Source: Gammaproteobacteria bacterium (GTDB lineage Bacteria > Pseudomonadota > Gammaproteobacteria > Steroidobacterales > Woeseiaceae). Taken from it: a stretch of DNA of 64,000 nt. The translations under genes and the position numbers were made by a program. Shown here piece after piece: positions 1-8,333 of this stretch; positions within the stretch are counted from its first letter, which is position 1, and the number at the start of each line of letters is the position of its first letter. The DNA is taken from positions 39,438 through 103,437 of the forward strand of contig JAOTWB010000006.1 of the NCBI GenBank assembly GCA_029863125.1. Direction: 5' to 3'. The notes under the pieces are model-generated. The model did no database searches. It worked only from the letters and a program-made list of their open reading frames with translations, and had not been told where the DNA came from.

Positions 1-1
1 G

Positions 2-931
2 GTCGCCAGGCTCGCTGCCCTGACGCGTAGCGAAGGACTCGACATCGGGCACGCCGGGCGCCGGTTTTTTGCGCCACTCGATATCGATTCCTTCGCGACC
101 ATTTACTCTCGCAATCCGGATGCGACGATTCTTGCCGGGGGCACCGATGTAGGACTTTGGGTCACCAAGCAACATCGTGAACTTGAGAAAGTAATTTACA
201 CCGGGCGCGTCGCGGAACTTGCGGATCTCTCCGTTGCGTCGACACACATCGAGGTTGGTGCAGCCGTCACATTGTCGGACGCCATGCCGGTCATCGTCGA
301 CCAGTATCCGGGCCTCGACGAGCTGTTTCGCCGCTTTGCGTCACCGCCTATCCGCAATGCCGGCACGCTTGGCGGCAATATCGCGAATGGCTCGCCGATC
401 GGCGATACGATGCCGGCCCTGATGGTGCTTGGTGCGTCACTCGTCTTGCGATGCGGAGACGCAATGCGAGAGCTGCCGCTCGACGAGTTCTATCATGACT
501 ACCAGGTCAACGATCTCGCGCCGGGCGAATTCCTGGTGAGCGTACGAATTCCGGCTGCCGATCCGGACGCAATCGTTCGCAGCCAGAAGTGGTCCAAGCG
601 ATTCGATCAGGATATTTCCGCGGTTTGCACGGCTTATCGCCTGAAGCTCGACGGCGACACGGTCAGCAGCTTTCGCATGGCTTGTGGCGGCCTCGCTGCC
701 GTTGTCAAGCGTGCCACGCACTGCGAAGCTGCGCTCGCCGGGAAAACCTGGAACGACGAGAGCATCGAAAAAGCCTGCCGCGCGTTACAACAGGACTTCA
801 CGCCGATAAGCGACATGCGCGCATCAGCAGACATTCGATTACGTGCGGTCCAGAACTTGTTGCGACGTTTCTTTCATGAGACCCAGGGGAACGTCGACTC
901 GACGGTGTACACGTATGGACGCCAGCGTTAA
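2..931 (+). CDS. xdhA: Xanthine dehydrogenase small subunit XdhA, FAD-binding part (5'-truncated by window)
   Basis: This is the C-terminal part of the FAD-carrying small subunit of xanthine dehydrogenase; the N-terminal iron-sulfur domain lies left of the window. The 309 visible residues read in the frame that starts at base 2. Two FAD-binding motifs are seen, LAGGTDVG near visible residue 44 and TLGGNIANGSPIGD near residue 120, followed by a CO-dehydrogenase flavoprotein C-terminal domain. In the family, FAD passes electrons from the molybdenum subunit to NAD+. The stop overlaps the xdhB start by 17 bases, which suggests translational coupling. The cytoplasmic enzyme oxidises hypoxanthine and xanthine to urate and opens the purine breakdown operon seen here. 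Confidence 0.93.
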   Translation, partial: VARLAALTRSEGLDIGHAGRRFFAPLDIDSFATIYSRNPDATILAGGTDVGLWVTKQHRELEKVIYTGRVAELADLSVASTHIEVGAAVTLSDAMPVIVDQYPGLDELFRRFASPPIRNAGTLGGNIANGSPIGDTMPALMVLGASLVLRCGDAMRELPLDEFYHDYQVNDLAPGEFLVSVRIPAADPDAIVRSQKWSKRFDQDISAVCTAYRLKLDGDTVSSFRMACGGLAAVVKRATHCEAALAGKTWNDESIEKACRALQQDFTPISDMRASADIRLRAVQNLLRRFFHETQGNVDSTVYTYGRQR

Positions 932-3230
932 CAGGGGCGCAAAGCGCTTGCCTGCTGTGGGACAAGCATTACCACACGACAGCGCGCACCTGCATGTAAC
1001 GGGTTCGGCGGCGTACACCGACGATCTGCCCGAGCCGAGAGACTTGCTGCACCTCGCAGTCGGCATGAGCCAGAAGCCGCATGCAAAAGTTATTGCAGTC
1101 GACCTGGCCGACGTTCTCGATTCACCGGGTGTCGTTGATGTTTGCCTCGCCGGCGATATCCCCGGCAGGAATAACTACGGCGCGATTGTTGCCGATGACC
1201 CGGTTTTTGCCGATGGGCTCGTGCAATACGTTGGCCAGCCGGTATTTGCGGTGGCGGCGACGACCGTGGACGAAGCGCGCAAAGCGGCGCGCAAGGCAAT
1301 TGTCGAATACGAAGAGCTCGAGGCGATTCTCGATCCGCTGACCGCCGTCGAGAAGCGGTCGTTTGTTCTGCCGAGCGAGACGCTGGTGCGCGGCGACCCC
1401 GACAGCGCGCTGGAAAACGCAGCGCATCGCGTGCGGCGCCGTGTCCGTCTGGGCGGCCAGGACCAGTTTTACCTCGAAGGCCACATCGCGATGGCCATTC
1501 CGCAGGAAGCCGGCGGACTGCTTGTGTACAGCTCCACTCAACACCCGGACGAAGTGCAGTCCATGATCGCGCAGGCAAGCAATCGGCCAGCGAAAGACAT
1601 CGTCGTCATTTGCCGTCGCATGGGCGGCGCTTTTGGCGGCAAGGAAAGCCAGGCGGCGCTGATCGCAGTGATTGCCGCAATTGCGGCGGACAAGACCGGG
1701 AGGCCGTGCAAACTGCGGCTCGATCGCGACGACGACATGATAATGACCGGCAAGCGGCACGATTTCGTTATCGACTATGAGGTCGGTTTCGACGATACCG
1801 GGAGAATACTCGGCATCGATTTCGAGTTCGCGTCTCGCTGCGGCATGTCGGCAGACCTGTCCGGCCCCGTTAATGATCGGGCAATGTTCCACTGCGACAA
1901 TGCCTATTACCTGGAAAACGTTCGCATCGTTTCACATCGGTGCAAAACCAATACGGTGTCGAACACGGCATTTCGCGGATTCGGCGGACCGCAGGGCATG
2001 TTTGCCGCCGAATACGTTATTGAAGACATTGCGAGCGCTCTCGGCAAGGATCCGCTGGAAATTCGCCGCCGTAACTTCTACGGGAAAAGCGAGCGCAATG
2101 TCACGCAGTATCAGCAGACCGTGGATGACAACATTATTGGCGAGATTTTCGACAAACTGGTTGTCGACAGCGACTATGAAAAACGGCGCGCCGAAATCCG
2201 GACGTTCAACGCCGAGAGCAAGATCCTGCGACGCGGTATTTCGATTACGCCCGTCAAGTTCGGGATCTCGTTTACAAATACTTTGCTGAACCAGGCCGGG
2301 GCGCTTGTACACGTCTACAAAGATGGCACCGTGCAGCTCAATCATGGCGGCACGGAAATGGGCCAGGGACTCTATGTCAAAGTCGCGCAGATCGTCGCCG
2401 ACGAGTTTCAGATCGGCGTGGACCGCATTCGCAGCATGGCGGCGGACACGAGCAAAGTGCCGAATGCGTCGGCAACGGCAGCATCGAGCGGATCGGACAT
2501 GAACGGCAAAGCCGCGCAAATGGCCGCCGCCAAAATCCGGCGGAGACTGACGGAATTTGCCGCGCGGCACTTTTCGGTGTCCGAGGCCAGCGTCGAGTTT
2601 TCGGCGGGCAGGGTTTACGCCGGAGATCACTCGCTGGAGTTTGCGGAGCTCGTGCGGTTGGCATGGGCCGATCGCGTCTCGCTTTCAGCCGCGGGCTTCT
2701 ACAAGACGCCGAAGATCAACTATGACCGCAAATCATTCTCGGGCAGGCCGTTTTTCTATTTCGCATACGGCGCGGCGGTCACCGAGGTCGTCGTGGACAG
2801 GCTGACGGGTGAACATCGCGTGCTGCGGGTCGACATCCTGCATGACTGCGGCGACTCCCTGAACCCGGCGGTCGATCTTGGCCAGGTCGAGGGCGGTTAC
2901 ATCCAGGGCGTGGGCTGGCTGACGACCGAAGAACTTTGGTGGAACGACGCCGGGGAACTCGGAACGCACTCGCCGTCGACCTACAAGATTCCGACCTGTT
3001 CGGATCTCGCACCGGATTTTCGCGTGGAACTGATGCAGGGCACCGCCAATCGGGAAGACACCGTTTATCGTTCCAAGGCCGTCGGCGAGCCACCCTTGAT
3101 GTTGAGCCTGTCGGCGTTCCATGCGATTCGCGATGCGATCGGGGAGAGCGACGGGCTGGCGCCGGACCTGCGGGCGCCGGCGACACCGGAAGCCGTCCTG
3201 CGCGCAATCCAGGGACGCGCCGATGAATGA
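915..3230 (+). CDS. xdhB: Xanthine dehydrogenase molybdenum-binding subunit XdhB
   Basis: This 771-residue protein is the molybdopterin subunit of xanthine dehydrogenase, where xanthine is hydroxylated. The molybdenum-cofactor motif GGAFGGKE sits at residues 237-244 and the C-terminal KAVGEPPL motif carries the expected catalytic glutamate at about residue 725. The frame is open further upstream to 843, but ATG 915 is chosen because the extra residues do not look like family sequence and this start lies inside the end of xdhA, as in other two-gene xdh operons. The length is normal for the split-subunit form. The stop overlaps xdhC by 8 bases. Confidence 0.95.
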   Translation: MDASVNRGAKRLPAVGQALPHDSAHLHVTGSAAYTDDLPEPRDLLHLAVGMSQKPHAKVIAVDLADVLDSPGVVDVCLAGDIPGRNNYGAIVADDPVFADGLVQYVGQPVFAVAATTVDEARKAARKAIVEYEELEAILDPLTAVEKRSFVLPSETLVRGDPDSALENAAHRVRRRVRLGGQDQFYLEGHIAMAIPQEAGGLLVYSSTQHPDEVQSMIAQASNRPAKDIVVICRRMGGAFGGKESQAALIAVIAAIAADKTGRPCKLRLDRDDDMIMTGKRHDFVIDYEVGFDDTGRILGIDFEFASRCGMSADLSGPVNDRAMFHCDNAYYLENVRIVSHRCKTNTVSNTAFRGFGGPQGMFAAEYVIEDIASALGKDPLEIRRRNFYGKSERNVTQYQQTVDDNIIGEIFDKLVVDSDYEKRRAEIRTFNAESKILRRGISITPVKFGISFTNTLLNQAGALVHVYKDGTVQLNHGGTEMGQGLYVKVAQIVADEFQIGVDRIRSMAADTSKVPNASATAASSGSDMNGKAAQMAAAKIRRRLTEFAARHFSVSEASVEFSAGRVYAGDHSLEFAELVRLAWADRVSLSAAGFYKTPKINYDRKSFSGRPFFYFAYGAAVTEVVVDRLTGEHRVLRVDILHDCGDSLNPAVDLGQVEGGYIQGVGWLTTEELWWNDAGELGTHSPSTYKIPTCSDLAPDFRVELMQGTANREDTVYRSKAVGEPPLMLSLSAFHAIRDAIGESDGLAPDLRAPATPEAVLRAIQGRADE

Positions 3231-4272
3231 GTGGATCGATGAGTTAACGGACCTCTGCGCCGCAGACGAACCTGCGGTTGTCGTTACGGTCGCAGGCATT
3301 CGCGGCTCCGCTCCGCGCGAGATCGGTGCCAAGATGATCGTCACGGCAAGAGAAACCATTGGTACGATCGGCGGGGGCCAGCTCGAGTATCAGTGCACGA
3401 AACTCGCCGTGGACATGGTTGAGGAGGCGGCCCCGTCATTGCGGAGCTTCCCACTGGGATCTTCGATGGGACAGTGCTGTGGCGGAGTCGTGGAAATACT
3501 CTTCGAACCGACCGGTAGCGACATCCCGGCCTGGCTGCGGGACCTCAAAGCTCTGCACGGGCAGCGTGAACCGGCTGTCATCGTAACGCGCATTTCCAGG
3601 AGCTCGCCGTCCAAATTCGTCGTGACAGCCGATCGTGTTTTTGGCAGCGACGAGCAGGACGCACTTTCGGGTCTCGTGTCTGCGGCCCGGTCGATCCTCG
3701 ACGGTGACAGAATGCCGCAGCGGGACGTGCAAGATTTTTTCGAGCCGGTTGTCGCCCCCGACCTGAACATCGCGGTGTTCGGAGCGGGGCACGTCGGCAC
3801 GGCCGTCGTCAGCGCTTTGTGCAGCCTGGACTGCAATATTCGCTGGGTCGACAGCCGGCGCAATATATTCCGGCACGTGCCTCGAAACGTGCGCGCGATC
3901 GAGACCGCGGAACCCGCGCTCGAAGCTGCAGCCATGCCCGCGGGCAGTTATTTCCTCGTAATGACCCATAGCCATGCGCTGGATTTCGATATCTGCGACC
4001 GCATCCTGCGGCGCAATGATGCGCGCTACTGCGGACTCATCGGATCGGTGTCCAAACGGCGTCGATTCGAGAAACGCTTTCGTCAGCAGGGGCTTTCGCA
4101 CGCGCTGATCGATGCGCTGGTCTGCCCGATCGGGGTGGACGGCATCAGCGGAAAGAAGCCGGCTGAAATAGCCGTCGCCGTTGCCGCGGAAATACTGAAG
4201 CTCAGGGGTCAGGCGACCTCGTTTTCGGTGCCGTCGTTTGCCGATAATGTTCACCCCCTGAACAGGGCCTAG
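3223..4272 (+). CDS. xdhC: Xanthine dehydrogenase maturation factor XdhC
   Basis: XdhC binds the molybdenum cofactor, helps sulfurate it and inserts it into XdhB; it is not part of the finished enzyme. The 349-residue product has the N-terminal XdhC/CoxI domain with a GSAPREIGAKM segment and a GQCCGG motif, and a C-terminal Rossmann-type domain with the glycine-rich motif FGAGHVGTA at about residues 186-194. The ATG at 3223 lies inside the end of xdhB; the open frame upstream of it is only read-through of xdhB sequence. Its position directly after the two structural subunits is the usual one and supports the assignment. Confidence 0.93.
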   Translation: MNEWIDELTDLCAADEPAVVVTVAGIRGSAPREIGAKMIVTARETIGTIGGGQLEYQCTKLAVDMVEEAAPSLRSFPLGSSMGQCCGGVVEILFEPTGSDIPAWLRDLKALHGQREPAVIVTRISRSSPSKFVVTADRVFGSDEQDALSGLVSAARSILDGDRMPQRDVQDFFEPVVAPDLNIAVFGAGHVGTAVVSALCSLDCNIRWVDSRRNIFRHVPRNVRAIETAEPALEAAAMPAGSYFLVMTHSHALDFDICDRILRRNDARYCGLIGSVSKRRRFEKRFRQQGLSHALIDALVCPIGVDGISGKKPAEIAVAVAAEILKLRGQATSFSVPSFADNVHPLNRA

Positions 4273-4273
4273 C

Positions 4274-5461
4274 GTGGAAGCATACATCGCCGACTGGTTG
4301 AACCTCCTCGTGCGCTGGCTGCACGTAATCACCGGTATCGCCTGGATCGGCGCGTCTTTCTATTTCATTTGGCTCGACGACCACCTGGAAGCACCCAGGG
4401 ACCCGCCAGATGCTGCCAAAGGCGTCGGCGGTGAGGTCTGGTCCGTACATGGCGGCGGCTTTTACCACGCCCAGAAATACCGGGTTGCACCGTCGTCGAT
4501 TCCGGAGACTCTGCACTGGTTCAAGTGGGAGGCTTACACGACCTGGATGTCCGGCATGGCCATGCTGGCTCTTGTCTACTGGTACGGCGCCGAGCTTTAC
4601 CTGATCAACCCTGCCGTTGCGGACCTGTCGGCAGCTCAGGCAGTCGGTATTTCGATCGCCTATATCGTCGGCGGGTGGATCGTATACGACCTGTTGTGCA
4701 AGTCACCGCTGGCACGTGATGCGCGCGTATTTGCGCTGGTATTGATGCTGCTTTGCAGCGCACTGGCCTGGAGCGTGTGCCAGCTTTATAGCGGCCGCGG
4801 CGCTTACATCCAGTTCGGCTCCGTGCTCGGTACGATCATGGTTGCCAATGTTTTCTTCGTTATCATTCCGGGCCAGAAGAAAATGGTGGAAGCGGCAGTG
4901 CGCGGCGAGGCTGCCGATCCGGAGCCGGGCATTCAAGCGAAGCAACGCTCCGTACACAACACCTACTTCACGCTGCCCGTGCTGTTTGTCATGACCAGCA
5001 ATCACTACGCGATGACCTACGGCCACGAATACAACTGGGCCATACTCATCGGCATCTCATTGATCGGCGCGCTGATTCGTATTTACTTCGTTGAACGGCA
5101 CAAAGGCCGGGCCTCGATGGCGCCCGTAGCCTTATCGTTTGCAGTGCTCGCGGCGATCGTCGTGGCCATAGCGCCGCGCTCACAGGCGAGAGATGCCGCG
5201 GCCGTAAACTTCGACCAGGTGCGCAATGTCATAAACGCACGATGCGCGACCTGCCACGCCGAGGCTCCGGTGCACCCCGCATTCCCGGCACCGCCGCTCG
5301 GCGTCATGCTGGACACGGACGAGCGGATCATGGCGGAAGCGGCGCGCATCCATCAACAGACGGTCGTGACCCGCGTCATGCCTATCGGTAATCTGACGTC
5401 GATGACCGCGGAAGAGCGGCAGGTCATCGACCGGTGGTACCAAGGGTTGCAGGACCAATAG
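4274..5461 (+). CDS. puuD: Membrane urate hydroxylase PuuD with C-terminal cytochrome c domain
   Basis: PuuD oxidises urate to 5-hydroxyisourate in the inner membrane and, unlike cofactor-free uricase, is thought to send the electrons to the respiratory chain through its own heme. The 395-residue protein has about eight or nine hydrophobic segments in the first 300 residues (the first is rich in Trp and His, as typical of the family) and a C-terminal cytochrome c domain with the heme-binding motif CATCH at about residues 323-327. A later methionine could act as the heme ligand. The start is GTG, two bases after the xdhC stop. The puuE ATG follows its stop directly. Confidence 0.92.
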   Translation: MEAYIADWLNLLVRWLHVITGIAWIGASFYFIWLDDHLEAPRDPPDAAKGVGGEVWSVHGGGFYHAQKYRVAPSSIPETLHWFKWEAYTTWMSGMAMLALVYWYGAELYLINPAVADLSAAQAVGISIAYIVGGWIVYDLLCKSPLARDARVFALVLMLLCSALAWSVCQLYSGRGAYIQFGSVLGTIMVANVFFVIIPGQKKMVEAAVRGEAADPEPGIQAKQRSVHNTYFTLPVLFVMTSNHYAMTYGHEYNWAILIGISLIGALIRIYFVERHKGRASMAPVALSFAVLAAIVVAIAPRSQARDAAAVNFDQVRNVINARCATCHAEAPVHPAFPAPPLGVMLDTDERIMAEAARIHQQTVVTRVMPIGNLTSMTAEERQVIDRWYQGLQDQ

Positions 5462-6373
5462 ATGTCGGACGGCGGCTATCCCAGGGACATGAGTGGCTAC
5501 GGCCAGCGTCCTCCGGATGCCGGGTGGCCGTACGAGGCGCGCACGGCCGTCCAGTTTGTCGTCAATTACGAGGAAGGCGGCGAGAACTGCGTCCTGCACG
5601 GGGACGCCGCTTCCGAGGCTTTTCTCTCCGAGATTGTCGGTGCACAGGCGATTCCCGGCCAGCGGCACATGAACATGGAATCGCTCTACGAATACGGGTC
5701 GCGCGCCGGGTTCTGGCGCCTGCACCGGCTTTTTACCGAACGCAGGATGCCGGTAACGGTCTTCGCCGTTGCGATGGCTCTCGAGCGCAACCCCGCGGTC
5801 GTCGCAGCGATGAAAGCGGCGGGCTGGGAGATTGCAAGCCATGGTTACCGGTGGATCGACTACCAGTTCATCGACGAGGCGACCGAGCGCCGGCACCTGC
5901 GCCGTGCGATTGAAACGCACGAGCGCGTGGTCGGCGCCCGGCCGGGTGGCTGGTACCTCGGCCGCTGCAGTCCGAACAGCCATCGAATCGCAGCCGAGGA
6001 GGGTGACTTTGTTTACAGCGCGGACAGCTATGCCGACGACCTGCCGTACTGGGATTATTCGTTCGGAACGCCCCAGCTGATGGTGCCCTATACCCTCGAT
6101 GCGAACGACATGCGTTTTGCGACACCCCAGGGATTCAATTCAGGAACGCAGTTTTTCGACTACCTGAAGGATACCTTCGATGTGCTGCATGCCGAGGGCG
6201 GCCGCATGATGTCGGTTGGCCTGCACTGCCGGATTGCGGGTCGCCCGGGCAGGGCCGCTGCGGTGGCGCGGTTCGTCGATTACGTCGCGTCGCACGACGA
6301 CGCCTGGGTGGCAACCCGACTGGAAATCGCGAAGCACTGGCGTAAGGCCCATCCGGCAAAGGTCGGCGATTGA
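5462..6373 (+). CDS. puuE: Allantoinase PuuE (polysaccharide-deacetylase fold)
   Basis: PuuE hydrolyses the allantoin ring to allantoate and is unrelated to the amidohydrolase-type allantoinase. The 303-residue protein has the PuuE N-terminus (YPRDMSGYG, then VNYEEGGE) and the NodB-like fold features of the family, including IASHGYRW around residues 122-129 and later His-containing strands. The length is normal. The ATG abuts the puuD stop with no gap, and the stop shares one base with the uraD start, so the three genes are almost certainly co-translated. The context (urate oxidation before it, OHCU decarboxylase and allantoicase after it) fits exactly. Confidence 0.94.
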   Translation: MSDGGYPRDMSGYGQRPPDAGWPYEARTAVQFVVNYEEGGENCVLHGDAASEAFLSEIVGAQAIPGQRHMNMESLYEYGSRAGFWRLHRLFTERRMPVTVFAVAMALERNPAVVAAMKAAGWEIASHGYRWIDYQFIDEATERRHLRRAIETHERVVGARPGGWYLGRCSPNSHRIAAEEGDFVYSADSYADDLPYWDYSFGTPQLMVPYTLDANDMRFATPQGFNSGTQFFDYLKDTFDVLHAEGGRMMSVGLHCRIAGRPGRAAAVARFVDYVASHDDAWVATRLEIAKHWRKAHPAKVGD

Positions 6374-6861
6374 TGGAAGCGCGCGATTTCATTGCCCGGT
6401 ACGCCGGCGTCTACGAGCATTCGCCGTGGGTTGCTGAGCGCGTGGCAGCGATTGCAGCTGACGACGCTGACACCGAACGGCTGGCAGCGCTGATGGCCGA
6501 CTGCGTTGACAATGCGTCGACCGAACTGCAGCTCGAGCTGATCCGGGCGCATCCCGATCTTGCGGGCCGGGCGCAGGTTGCGGGCGAACTCACGGCCGAC
6601 TCCGCGCTCGAGCAGGCCAGCGCAGGACTGGATCAGTGCACTCCCGAAGAGTTCGAACGGTTTCAATCGCTAAACGCGGCCTACCGGGAAAAGTTCGGGT
6701 TCCCGTTCGTGATGGCCGTACGCGGCAGTGATCGCGCCGAAATTCTCGATACATTTGCAGCGCGCCTGCAAAATGACTACGACCTCGAATTCGAAACAGC
6801 GCTTGTCGAGATTCACAAGATAGCCCGCCTTCGCCTGGATGCCATGGGAGCCAATGAATGA
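6373..6861 (+). CDS. uraD: OHCU decarboxylase UraD
   Basis: UraD decarboxylates 2-oxo-4-hydroxy-4-carboxy-5-ureidoimidazoline to S-allantoin. The 162-residue protein carries the family signature AHPDLAG with the catalytic histidine at about residue 60, followed by the conserved FxxLNxxYxxKFGFPFV segment. ATG 6373 is preferred; a TTG one codon upstream is also open. The start overlaps the puuE stop by one base and the stop overlaps alc by 4 bases. The protein is a single domain with no fused hydroxyisourate hydrolase, which matters because that enzyme is not found elsewhere in the cluster. Confidence 0.94.
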   Translation: MEARDFIARYAGVYEHSPWVAERVAAIAADDADTERLAALMADCVDNASTELQLELIRAHPDLAGRAQVAGELTADSALEQASAGLDQCTPEEFERFQSLNAAYREKFGFPFVMAVRGSDRAEILDTFAARLQNDYDLEFETALVEIHKIARLRLDAMGANE

Positions 6862-7826
6862 CGCGTTCAATCCGCAAATGGGTACAGCTTGAACAGCCTC
6901 GGCTTGGAACGCGCGTGACGTTTGCAAGCGACGAGTTTTTTGGCGCCAAGGAGCGGCTCATCGATCCTGCTGAGCCGGTCTTCATCGCCGACAAGTTCGA
7001 TAATCACGGCAAGTGGATGGATGGCTGGGAGAGCCGCCGCCGCAGAGGCTCTGGACACGACCACTGCGTCATCCGACTGGGCGTACCCGGCGTCATACAC
7101 GGCTTCGATGTCGATACGAGCCACTTCACCGGTAATTACCCACCGCAGGTCTCGATCGAAGCCTGCACGAGCGACCTGGAGACACCCGAAGAAGGCTGGG
7201 TGGAACTTGTACCCAAGACGGATGTTTCGGGCGATTCGCACAATTTCCTGGATGCGCGAGACAACGAGGTCCGAAGCCACGTTCGCCTGCACATCTACCC
7301 GGACGGCGGCGTTGCCCGCCTGCGGATATTTGGCGAGATTCGGGCCGATTTCACCGACGTCGACGGCTATGTCGATTTGGTGGCCGTAGAGCACGGCGGT
7401 CGCGCGATCGCCTGCAGCGACGAGCACTACGGCAGCATGCACAACCTGACGGCGCCCGGCCGCGGAATCAACATGGGCGACGGCTGGGAAACGGCGCGTC
7501 GCCGCGGGCCCGGCAACGACTGGGTGATTATCGCGCTCGGCCAGCCGGGCGTCATCGAGAGGGCCGAAATCGACACCGCGCACTTCAAGGGCAATTATCC
7601 CGATCGTGTATCGCTTGAAGGAGCCATCTTCGAAAGTGACGAGCAGGCGGTCGACGGCGACAAGGAATGGCAAACGCTGTTGCCCGAGACAAAACTGAAG
7701 ATGGATCAGCAGCATTACTTCGACGAGACTCTGCAGGCTATCGGCGCGGTGAGTCACGTGCGCGTGTCGATCTATCCCGATGGCGGCGTCAGCCGTGTCC
7801 GTTTGTTTGGCCAGGTTCATGGCTGA
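6858..7826 (+). CDS. alc: Allantoicase
   Basis: Allantoicase splits allantoate into ureidoglycolate and urea. The 322-residue protein shows the two tandem allantoicase repeats: the first has DKFDNHGKWMDGWESRRRR and a later HLYIPDGG-type segment, and the second repeats the pattern with INMGDGWETARRRGPGNDW and IYPDGGVSRVR near the end. The length is normal. Its ATG overlaps the uraD stop (ATGA) and allA begins 8 bases before its stop. Urea is therefore released in the cell both here and by AllA; no urease is present in the window. Confidence 0.94.
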   Translation: MTRSIRKWVQLEQPRLGTRVTFASDEFFGAKERLIDPAEPVFIADKFDNHGKWMDGWESRRRRGSGHDHCVIRLGVPGVIHGFDVDTSHFTGNYPPQVSIEACTSDLETPEEGWVELVPKTDVSGDSHNFLDARDNEVRSHVRLHIYPDGGVARLRIFGEIRADFTDVDGYVDLVAVEHGGRAIACSDEHYGSMHNLTAPGRGINMGDGWETARRRGPGNDWVIIALGQPGVIERAEIDTAHFKGNYPDRVSLEGAIFESDEQAVDGDKEWQTLLPETKLKMDQQHYFDETLQAIGAVSHVRVSIYPDGGVSRVRLFGQVHG

Positions 7827-8328
7827 GGGCACGGCAATCTCGCTGACGCCGGAGCCCCTCACGCGCGAGCGCTTCGCGCCTTATGGCGACGTCATCGAAG
7901 CGGCGCTCGGCCGAGCGACGGCAATGAATGCGGCGCGGTTCGAGCGTTTTGACGATCTCTGTAAGATTGACATGGCGGACGGCGGCCATCTTGCAATGAG
8001 TGTCGCGCGATGCCGTACGCCAACGGCACTGCCGTTGCGGGTCGATATTGTGGAGCGGCATCCGCTCGGCAGCCAGGCTTTTGTCCCGCTGCAGCGATGC
8101 CGGATGGTAATAGTCGTTGCACCTCCGGGCGAGTCGGTCGAGGCAGGCGACCTGCGGGCATTCGTGACCAACGGCAAGCAAGGCTTTAACTACCATCGCG
8201 GTACCTGGCATATGCCGCTGATTGCATTTGAGGCGGGGCAGGAGTTTCTTGTCGTAGATCGAGGTGGTCCGGAGCCAAACTGCGAGGAACACGCGCTCGA
8301 TGACGTGGTCATGCTGGAGGCGGTCTGA
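7819..8328 (+). CDS. allA: Ureidoglycolate lyase AllA
   Basis: AllA cleaves ureidoglycolate to glyoxylate and urea, the last step from purine to a central metabolite. The 169-residue protein belongs to the cupin-like ureidoglycolate lyase family: it starts with the typical LTPEPLTRERFAPYGDVIE segment and has the ERHPLGSQAFVPL and YHRGTWHMPL motifs. The frame is open from 7780, but ATG 7819 is chosen because the family N-terminus begins just after it and because it overlaps the alc stop by 8 bases. guaD starts 5 bases after its stop. Confidence 0.92.
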   Translation: MAEGTAISLTPEPLTRERFAPYGDVIEAALGRATAMNAARFERFDDLCKIDMADGGHLAMSVARCRTPTALPLRVDIVERHPLGSQAFVPLQRCRMVIVVAPPGESVEAGDLRAFVTNGKQGFNYHRGTWHMPLIAFEAGQEFLVVDRGGPEPNCEEHALDDVVMLEAV

Positions 8329-8333
8329 ATACG

